NCBI GenBank assembly: GCA_013398275.1
Contig: VZSE01008980.1
Coordinates: forward strand, 1,190,048 to 1,254,047
DNA length: 64,000 nucleotides
Reading direction: 5' to 3'
Origin: Promerops cafer
Lineage: Eukaryota > Chordata > Aves > Passeriformes > Nectariniidae
A program made the translations under genes and the position numbers. Shown here piece by piece: positions 56,349 to 64,000 of this stretch (positions are counted from its first letter, which is position 1; each line of letters opens with the position of its first letter). The notes under the pieces were generated by a model. That model did not search any database and was not told the DNA's origin. It saw nothing but the letters and a program-made list of their open reading frames with translations.

Positions 56349-56489
56349 CACAGAATCCCAGAACGGTTTGGGTTGGAAGGGAGCTGAAAAATCATCTCCT
56401 TCCAACCCTATGGGCAGGGGACTTCCCACTAAATCCAACTTCACCTTGGGCACTTCCAGGGATGGGGCAGCTGCATCTTCTCTGTGCTG
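56349..56489 (-). mobile_element. CR1 LINE 3'-end fragment
   Basis: Reversed CR1: CACAGAATCCCAGAACGGTT, TGGGTTGGAAGGGAGCTG, GACTTCCCACTAAATCC, CACCTTGGGCACTTCCAGGG, ATGGGGCAGCTGCATCTTCT. A short deletion in the CCATCCAGCC block. Confidence 0.88.
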
Positions 56490-57670
56490 GTTTTACTGAA
56501 ATCTTGAAAACCATTTGCAGGAGGAGAAAGCTTCCCTAAAACAGAAGGGTCTTGTAAAGGAGAGGAGGGAAAAAACATGGATGAAGACCCTGCTCATGCT
56601 TGGATGAGAGATGCCAGCACTTCCAGTGGCTTTTCTTCCTGACTGATCCCACTAACCGTGCCCCGCTCTGAATTTTAAATAAACCTAAAAGCCTATTTGG
56701 TGAAATATATTACTTAAATTACTTTTCTCCACGGGCTGGCTTGCAGCTCCCTAGGTCTTGAGGGGGAAATATGTGTAGGAAGGGAGAAGGGGGGTGACTG
56801 TGTCTGGATTTTATCTGTGTGCCTCTATTTTACACCCAATTTGTGCAGGGACAGATGCTGAAATAAATGCACAGTAAATGGAAGATCTTTCCAATCCCTT
56901 TCTTTCTTCATGAGTTTGTTTATGTGAACCCAACATATACGTGCTCTCATTAGGGTAAGGTTTAACTTCTCTTTTTTCTTTCTGACAAATAGTAAATTCA
57001 CTGAAAAATGTGGTGGAGCAATGACTCACAAATACCAGTCTCATTTGGCAAGTACATTTTAGCCAGAAAGAGGTTTGGGGTTTTGAGGTTTTTTTTTTTT
57101 TTCTTTTTTGATGTAGAAATGTTTTGCTTTGACATTTTTCAAAATAAACCCTCTTGACCCTTCTTTTTGTATGGAGGATTTTCAAGAAGTGACCAAATTA
57201 AGAGAATAAAATGTTCTACTAAATTAAAAGAATAAACTACCAAATGAAAAGAATGAATCAAAGTGAAACAGAATGCTGTTTTAAATCAGTGAAAATATTA
57301 AGTTGACCCAGTTTTATTTATATTTGGATTTTTTTCCTGAAAACTCTCCCAAGAGCCAATTACTTTTGACCCAAACTGCAAGTTTCTCCTGTTTTATTTT
57401 TTTTTCCTTCCTCTGCTAAAAACCACTGAGGTCACAAACCTATTATGTTCAGCAAAAAGCTCCTCTCAAATTATAGTCATGAACTCTTTGCTTTCTGATT
57501 TCCCCAAGGGAAGCCAGCTTGCTCACACCTACATGTTTTAACTTCTTTTCTGACTGGACAAACCCACTTTGAAGGCAATAACGGTTAAAAAAACGATAAT
57601 AATTAAAAATTATTCCTGGATATTGGTGCCTTTAAATTAGTGGAGTTCTGGACGTTTCCCAAATAAATAT
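56490..57670. other. No gene recognised; AT-rich sequence
   Basis: The most AT-rich part of the window, with a T14 run and several A-rich patches (AAATTAAAAGAATAAAC near 57220). No element or exon recognised. Confidence 0.4.
57089..57102 (+). repeat. T14 homopolymer
   Basis: Fourteen T then CTTTTTTG. On the minus strand this is an A-run, but no upstream retroposed body is recognised. Confidence 0.9.
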
Positions 57671-57780
57671 TTGGATGAGGCTTAGAGCAACATGATGGAG
57701 CGGAAGGTGTCCCACTCGTGGCAGGGTGTTGGACTAGAAAGGTCCTTTCTACCCCAAACCCTTGAGGGATTCTAGGATTT
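57671..57780 (+). mobile_element. CR1 LINE 3'-end fragment, diverged
   Basis: TTGGATGAGGCTTAGAGCAAC, GGAGCGGAAGGTGTCCCAC, TGGCAGGGTGTTGGACTAG, AAAGGTCCTTTCTACCCCAA and a GATTCTAGGATTTT end. Matches the CR1 pattern with more substitutions than its neighbours. Confidence 0.85.
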
Positions 57781-58018
57781 TTCTTCCTGGCTCCCTGCTT
57801 GCTCCAGGGATGATTTGGAGGCTGTTGGAGCATTTCACCCCCAACCTCCAGCGTGGAATTTTGGGCAGGTTTCCTCCAGCCTGGAGGCTCCAAAATTCCC
57901 CCCAGGTCCACCCAACCCCCTGCCTGCTTTAAATCACCCCCAGCCCATGGAAGGGGGGTGATGTCAGCCCTGCAGAGCCTCCTGTCCACCCAAATTTCCC
58001 TCTCCAGCTGGTGCCTTT

Positions 58019-58438
58019 TGGGGCTACCTAAAAACAGAGGCCAGACAGAATTAAGGGAATAAAAAGCAGTTCTATTTATTGAAGGGACTTTAGGGCAGAT
58101 GAAGCTCACCCAGGGGCTACACCCAAAAAATGGACTCACAGGTTTTCACACTTTTACAAGTTTGGTCCATTTGCATATTGGGGGTTAATATTCCAATTAC
58201 AGTTTCAGCTAATGAAGTCACTCACCCCAAGTTTGCTCCCCCAACTCACTTTTGTTTCCATCTCTGGGGCCTGAGGCAGTGAGGTGTCCTTGACTGCCAG
58301 GCCTGGAGAGGAATTGTTGTGTCTGCCCAAAATGGGGAAGCAGCAGCTGACACTGGGTATGGAGTTTGGAGTTCTACACTAAAGAACTGCAGGGTTACAA
58401 ACAGATGGAAATATAAAATCTAAAATCCTAAGGTATCA
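58019..58438 (-). mobile_element. 3' LTR, family B copy 2 (ERVL-like)
   Basis: On the minus strand it starts TGATACCTTAGGATTTTAG and ends TTTAGGTAGCCCCA, 420 bp. A purine run GGGGGGAA directly precedes the TG, the position of a retroviral polypurine tract, so this was the 3' LTR of a longer provirus. AATAAATAG (plus 58075-58080) is the polyadenylation signal. It aligns along its length to the inverted copy at 11.2-11.6 kb. Confidence 0.8.
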
Positions 58439-58452
58439 TTCCCCCCTTTGAG
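58439..58452 (-). other. Polypurine tract of an ERVL-like provirus
   Basis: Minus-strand CTCAAAGGGGGGAA ends exactly at the TG of the LTR. In retroviruses this tract primes plus-strand DNA synthesis during replication; here it is a relic. Confidence 0.65.
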
Positions 58453-58780
58453 AGGCTTGGCAAGGCCTTTACCTTGCCAATTCCCACAGGTGGGAATGGA
58501 CACGAGGGGCGAGCCACGGCCTGGCCGTGTCCAGCCCACCCCGAGCTGGGATGAGCAAACCTCAGCCCATCTGTTCTCCCCACATTCCAAACTTTACATG
58601 AAAACAGCTCAAAGATTGCTTCACAAACCAGAGCTGCTGCTGTCATCACGAAACACCAACCTCAGCTCAGAGCCAGTTCCAGGCCAAACCCCGCCGAGGC
58701 ATCTGCAGCCCTTTGAGGGAGGTTTAAGCTCTTTCCCCAAGTGCAAGGACCCAGCAGAAAACCTGGGCTTGCCATAATTT
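58453..58780 (-). mobile_element. Possible internal ERV remnant upstream of LTR B2
   Basis: The sequence just upstream of the polypurine tract (minus strand GGTAAAGGCCTTGCCAAGCCTCTC) has an internal inverted repeat, AAGGTAAAGGCCTTGCC, and should be proviral 3' sequence if the tract is real. A 73-codon open frame runs through it without recognisable retroviral domains. The outer boundary cannot be set. Confidence 0.35.
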
Positions 58781-59889
58781 TCAGGAAGTCTTAAATTCTG
58801 CCCTCTGCAGAGGTTTCCCAGGTCAGGTATACAAAGCCTGACCTGTGTGAATAATGGTTTCTGTGGTTTACAAGCAGCTCCTAAAAGCTTAATAATTAAG
58901 AAAGTGCTTGTGGCTCAGTCCAAATAATTCTGTTGATTTTTCTCAGCTAGTAAAAAATCTGAAGTGTTTCTTATCAAATCAAGACTTGTTTTGGTCCGTA
59001 GGGAATTTTTTTTCCGTTTCTATTCCCATTCTTTCAACTAAATTTAAAAGGTGAAAATTTAGAAGTGGCAATCTACTTGGAACTGGAAAATCATAGGCAT
59101 GAGAGGAACCAGCCCAGTGCCTAGGTTGGTGAAAAAGTTCAAGGGGCCTATTTTTACTCCTTCAAAATTGTTTCCCTTTGGAACAATTTGCAAAACCAGC
59201 CCGAACTTGTGCTATTTATGAATCTTCCAGAATGTTTCAGGGAAAAATGGCTTATAGGTCTAGCCAAGGTAAGTCCAGCCTGCCTTTATTTCTCCTTTCA
59301 GTCTCCAGCTATCAGCTATATTCCAGTGGATGCAGCAAACCCAGTGTGGAAGTGTGTCTGTGAGTGGTGTGACACCCATTTTTTGGGTGATTTTTCTGGC
59401 CTTTCCTGTTTTTCTGGCTAGGTTGGCAGGAGAAGAGCCTTCTGCTGGGGCTGGAAAGATGAAAACAAGGGAAACTTTTAGTGGTGGCTCGAGGCATCCA
59501 AAAAAAATCATTTGTGTCGTGATTTGGAGGCCGGAGGTGTGTTTAATAACAGGCAGCTCAATGGGTGCATTCATCTGGGAGCCCAAAGGCCCGGGCAGGG
59601 AAGGGCTCTGGGCTCTCAGAGGGGAGGTGGAGGTGGCACAGCCAAGGAACAGCCCTGGTCTCACTCCTGCTTTGTCTCTGCCCTCTGCTCGGATGCTGGA
59701 GCAGCCTGGGAGGAGGGAAACTGAGCCAGAGCCTGCCAGGTGTCCAGGGAGGGAACACATGAATCCCTGGGCTGTGGATGTAAAGAAACAGGGCTAAATC
59801 TGGATCAGCTCTGAACCAGAAAAGTGTTTTACCTCTCTGCTTGTGTGGGTGATGCCCTTGCAGGCTGTAGGGTTCCTTTTCCAAGGGAT
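58781..59889. other. No gene recognised; unique sequence
   Basis: AT-rich to 59060, mixed after. Frames of up to 155 codons overlap on both strands. Confidence 0.4.
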
Positions 59890-60154
59890 GGAGGGATAGG
59901 ACACAGGGAATGGCTTCCCACTGCCAGAGGGCAGGTTTAGGAGGGATATTGGAAAAAATTCCTCCCTGGGAGGGTGCTGAGGCCCTGGCACAGGGTGCCC
60001 AGAGCAGCTGTGCCTGCCCCTGGATCCCTGGGAGTGCCCAAGGCCAGGCTGGACGGGGCTTGGAGCAGCCTGGGACAGTGGAAGCTGTCCCTGCCCGTGG
60101 CAGGGGGTGGGATGGGATGAGTTTAATTCCCCTCCACCCCAAACCATTCCATGA
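59890..60154 (+). mobile_element. CR1 LINE 3'-end fragment
   Basis: GGATAGGACACAGGGAATGG, CTTCCCACTGCCAGAGGGCA, CTGGCACAGGGTGCCCAGAG, AGTGCCCAAGGCCAGGCTGG, GGGACAGTGGAAGCTGTCCC and CCCCAAACCATTCCATGAT. The antisense 213-codon frame from here is repeat-derived. Confidence 0.94.
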
Positions 60155-63035
60155 TAATAAAGCCAGGAGTTGAGTTTGGGCTCCATGGGGCACTAGCAAT
60201 GGAACAACGCCTGATTTTTAGAAGTCAAACGGGCCAGCTGGAGAGAGGTCCTGCACAGAGCAGCCTCCAGGTGAGATTATCTGCAAGGCAAAATCTTCCC
60301 AATGTTCAGCTCCTTGGCTGGAGTCGGGTGGAGGGAGAGCTGGATCCCTCCAACCCCCTGACAGGAGCACTGGCTTCATTTCAGCTGAATTTAAACTGAA
60401 TTATCACCAGCCCCATGTTAACCCTCACTCAGAACATGTTCTGTCTATTCTGACCCTATCACAGAATGTGTCATCTTTGATTTATAATTATCTGTCTTTT
60501 TACCAGCCTAAAAATGAAAGAGAGAAGTGACTTGGGAAAGCACCAGGTACCTTTGGCACTGAATGGAACCATGAAACATCTGCAGTGGACCATGGGATCT
60601 TCCTTTAGACCCACAGGGTTCTGTAGCTAAAGCTGCACCTGGAGGAGTGGAGGGATTAATCTGGAGATGGGAACAATTTGCTGTTCAAGCACTGGGAGGG
60701 GGAAGACCAGATGAGAGGGATCCTAAGGGGAGAGGGGGGAGAAATTATTTTCAAATGGAAGTTTTCTGTTAGAAATGTCCAAACTGGATATTTCTCCTCA
60801 TGCAAGGTTCTGGCATATCCTTTTCCAAAAGGAAGCCTGAAACCTTTTGAAGAGAAATATCAAAGGAAGCACTTCTTTTATTTCACTGACATTTTCACAA
60901 AACTGAAATATATTCCTTGACAGACTACAGAGTGATCCAGATCCTGCATCCAAATGCAAGTGGACATTTAGGAGCTCTTACCAACATATCAAAGAGCTCT
61001 AGGCCAGGCCTTTCCTTTTACTTCCACTGCAGCTGCTGCCATTCCTGTCAAGAAATGTGAAAATAGAGCAGGGAAAATGACTCCTGGTGTGGTTTTTTTG
61101 GTGCTAATGCTTTGGAAGAGCTGCTCTACATTCCCTTTTCTGAGTTTATTTGCTGGCTAAAATGGCTGGGCTCCATCTGGCTGGGACGTGGGTGTTTTTT
61201 CTTTTGGGAGCCTTTGGAAAATTCTCTCTGAGGGTGTTGAGGAGGATGGGGTGGGAAGGTTTGCATTGCACCACTGGCAATCCCATATCCCAGGAAAACC
61301 AAGACCACAGCAGGATGGAAAAGGACAAGCAAAGTGACAGCAGAATGTCCCAGTGCTGCCAAATTGCTGGAAGGGGGTTGGAGCACAGAATTCCTCAGGA
61401 ATGCTGTCCTGGAGGAGGAGATGGAGGAGACCCACCCAGGCTGCCATGAGCCATCACAGGTATTGCTGCAGGAAAAATGGGCAGCAACATGAAAATTTGG
61501 TCATCTTTCCTGAAAATTCATCAAAATATTGTGCTCTCAGACAATTTTTCCCCTCTTAACCCTCAGTATTTGTCAGAGGGATGCTGTGACTTGGAAATAA
61601 CTGAAGCAGAGGCTTAAAGCACAATGTGGGGGTTTATTCTGGGTGACTCCAAGTGCACCTGAGGCTGGAACAGGGAAGGTTTTTGCTCTGTGGATTTGGA
61701 ATGGGAACAGCCTGTAAATCCTCTCTCAGCACACCACAGAGAAACATCAGCAATGAAATATCCCTCTTTTCTTCCCAGGGTCTGCCTTCTGCAACTCCTT
61801 GTCAGCCACGTTTGTCTCATTCTGAGCTGAGTTACCTTTGCTGTGTTTGATAGGGATTAAGCAGAGGTTGTCCTGAAAATCATGGAGATTGTCATTCCAG
61901 AGTAGCCATTTCTTGCTAGTTTTACCTTTTCACACAAATGAGATTAGAAAGACCAGAAAATGGGTCTCTCTTAGCATAGAAAAACCCAGTCAGGAGTTTG
62001 TGTCAAGTCTCATTTGCTATAATTTGCCTGACCTTGTTCCTGATGTTTTTACCAAGTACCAGAAGGGGAGCTGGGTTTACTGAGGACTTTTTGCAGAGTA
62101 TGGAATCTCCTTTGTTCTCTGTGTGTGTGTCTATATATAAATATACATATGGGTGTGTGGGTGTATATTTTATATTATTGAGTGTGGCGCAGGACATCAA
62201 ACCCACATCATTTTTTTCCCCTCCCAATGCCATATCTCTGGAGTCCTGATTTTTTGAGCTATTCCAAGAATGCTGTTGATGTCTGTGCTGTGGATGGATG
62301 GAAAACTCCTCCTGTCAATGGCCTTTGCAGCTCCTCAGTGGTGGCTCTAACATTTTGGTAGCCCTCAGCAGCTCACATCAAAGAAGGATGGGAGCATCCA
62401 AGGAAAGACCCAATCCTTACCTAGTGTGGAATAATTCTTGCAGGAGAGGAGAAGGAGATGCTGGGCAGTGGTCCTTAAATCCACACCAGTTCACAAAGCC
62501 TTGCAGCGATGTGTGAGAATCATTCCTGGGACAAGTTTCCAAATTGTTTAAGAAACCAAGCCCTAAATCCCGTTAGGATTAAAGGCCCTGAGGCATTTGG
62601 GAAAATGTTACCCTTTGGGAGCCAAAAAGAGCCACAATTTTAAGTTGCATCTTCCAACCTTAGCAAAGGATTCCCTTCGTCATCATTCCAGCCAAAGCCT
62701 GTCTGCTCTGGGCACTGAAATTCCTTTCCTTTTCTATTAATCTCTGTCTAAAGCTGTATCTCCCCAGCAATGATCCATTACGTGGGAATTAGCTTCCCAG
62801 GAGGAGTTCTGATGCCAGAAAATAGAATATTTCTGGCTTTTCTCTGTTCATTTTTTTCAACAAAGGTCTGAAAAACTTGAATGAAGAAGAGGGGAAAAAT
62901 GTTAAACTTTGCCATGGGACAGAATTTCCTGAGCAGGCTGGAGGCATTGGATGGATCCAGACCTGTGGTTAACCTTTCCCAGTTTTCCAAGGTGTTTGGG
63001 ACCAGGATATATTCAGGTCACTGTATACATGAGTA
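60155..63035. other. No gene recognised; mainly unique sequence
   Basis: About 2.9 kb with no CR1 or firm LTR. A minus-strand AATAAAC near 61640 is the only LTR-like hint. A TG/TA microsatellite lies at 62.1 kb. Confidence 0.4.
62119..62180 (+). repeat. Alternating TG/TA microsatellite-like tract
   Basis: CTGTGTGTGTGTCTATATAT, AAATATACATATGGGTGTGTG and TGTATATTTTATATT: mostly alternating purine and pyrimidine with interruptions. Confidence 0.8.
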
Positions 63036-63154
63036 ACCTGGGGTAGTGGAAGATGTCCTGTAAGGTCCCTTCTGTAAAGTCCCTTCCAACCCAAACCATT
63101 CTGGGGTTCTGGGATTCTGGGATTCTGGGACTCTGGGGTTCTGGGATTCTGTGG
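63036..63154 (+). mobile_element. CR1 LINE 3' end with expanded 8-bp tail
   Basis: AACCTGGGGTAGTGGAAGATG, AAGTCCCTTCCAACCCAAACC, then six or so tandem copies of ATTCTGGG variants (63100-63150) instead of the usual two. Part of the body between GTGGAAGATGTCC and TCCCTTCC is short or rearranged, with a duplicated AAGGTCCCTTCTGTAAAGTCCC. Confidence 0.9.
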
Positions 63155-64000
63155 AATTGTTTTGGTGTGAAAATCAGGTTATCACAGCTGCCTGGTTCTC
63201 AGGTTTTGGGCTGGGACAGCAGGAGCAGCTCATATCCCTCAGAGAGCCACCCGGGACATCACAACGCCTGATGTCACCTCATGGAAGGGCCAGGAGGTGT
63301 TCCTGCCCCAAAAACCCACCCAGGATACAGTGGGACATGACCAGAAGCCTGGGAAGCCTCTTTTCCCAGCTCCACCAAGCTCTGATGGTAACGAGGATCT
63401 GCTTTTATCTCTGTGGGTATTAACACCACTATAAACTCCCTAACACTGGAGTTCCCATAAAAACTGAGAGGTGGGACTCCCGAGAAACTGACCCGTCCCA
63501 GCTCTGGAAATAGTGCAGAGGGGGTTTTGTAACAGCTACAACTGTAATTTGAAGAGAGAAAGAGTGGTATTCCAACTATTTTGTCTTTAAAAGGAAATAC
63601 TGAATAACTTATGGATAAGACATTAACCCCGGCCTCGACCACTGCGGTTGTTAAAGAGCCCTCGGCACTATTTGCAAGAGGGAAGGTGGAGGGTGTTAGT
63701 CTTGGATTCCTGCCTAAATTCCAGTTTAAGGAAATGCATCCCAACTACCTAAAGTTCCACCTGCATTTTTACTGGGTCTGTATTCCCAACCACGGATCAA
63801 TAGGTCTGAATTTCTCTGCCCTTCACCAGTGAGAAAAGAGCTAAAGCTGCAGGGTGAGGCTGATTCAGCTGGGAATCTGCCATTCCTCCTTGCTTTTGGG
63901 GTAGGATTTATGGTTTGTATCTCAAGCCTTTACCTTTAGGCTTGTTCAGAGGTGGAGCAGATCTGGTGGTGGAAACCTGGGATGTTTAATTATCAAAAAT
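63155..64000. other. No gene recognised; unique sequence to window end
   Basis: A 156-codon minus-strand frame (63744-63274) and a 73-codon + frame (63611-63832) overlap; neither has recognised domains or splice signals. CCCGGCCTCGACCACTGCGG near 63628 is a small CpG patch. Confidence 0.4.

Noticed and set aside
59558..60199. Longest open frame of the window, 213 codons on the minus strand
   Set aside because: Most of it is antisense to a CR1 3' end. The same peptide patterns recur at every CR1 copy here, so it is a repeat artefact, not a gene.
61600..61860. Possible minus-strand LTR around GTTTATTCTGG
   Set aside because: Only one AATAAA-like hexamer and no boundaries or related copy in the window.
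63100..63150. Interstitial telomere-like repeat
   Set aside because: The unit is ATTCTGGG (8 bp), the CR1 tail, not TTAGGG, and it directly follows CR1 sequence.

Overview
This is vertebrate nuclear DNA, almost certainly avian and probably from a songbird. The bird call rests on about 25 fragments of CR1 LINE 3' ends, recognised by their 'CCCTTCCAACCCAAACCATTCTG' type endings (positions given per feature) and 8-bp tails, together with several endogenous-retrovirus (ERV) solo LTRs. The songbird call is an inference from LTR families I recognise by memory of their sequence, not from a search. I see no complete protein-coding gene, tRNA, rRNA, CRISPR array or bacterial-type operon. Long open frames exist, but nearly all fall in CR1 copies, LTRs or CpG-rich stretches and have no splice or codon support. 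The window is best read as intergenic or intronic DNA. One short segment near 28.1 kb looks like a genuine internal exon on the + strand.

Layout. 1-3.6 kb is mostly unique, with one CR1. 3.6-4.6 kb holds a CR1 nested inside another CR1, then a 497-bp solo LTR (A1). 4.6-9.6 kb is unique. 9.6-11.6 kb has a 30-bp tandem duplication and two LTRs (C on -, B1 on +). 12.6-16 kb has an ancient SINE relic, a second 497-bp LTR (A2, inverted relative to A1), two CpG-enriched segments and a CR1. 17-20.3 kb has CR1 copies and an old LINE reverse-transcriptase relic. 20.3-28 kb is mainly unique with CR1 fragments, followed by the candidate exon. 29.8-39.4 kb is a mix of CR1 copies, LTR D, an 8-bp minisatellite, a second nested CR1, an ancient SINE and a CR1 split by 400 bp. 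43-51 kb has CR1, a cytosine-free G/T tract, a CpG cluster, an AT-rich candidate conserved element and LTR E. 52.7-60.2 kb has the longest CR1, a purine tract, an assembly gap inside a tandem repeat, an ERVK-type solo LTR with target-site duplication, and LTR B2 with an adjacent polypurine tract. 60-64 kb is mostly unique, ending in a CR1 with an expanded 8-bp tail.

The main structural result is two families of LTRs each present as an inverted pair (A1/A2 about 9 kb apart; B1/B2 about 46 kb apart). Family A insertions can be dated relative to their neighbours because each copy keeps its own perfect 4-bp target-site duplication. No new multi-gene biological system is visible in this window.
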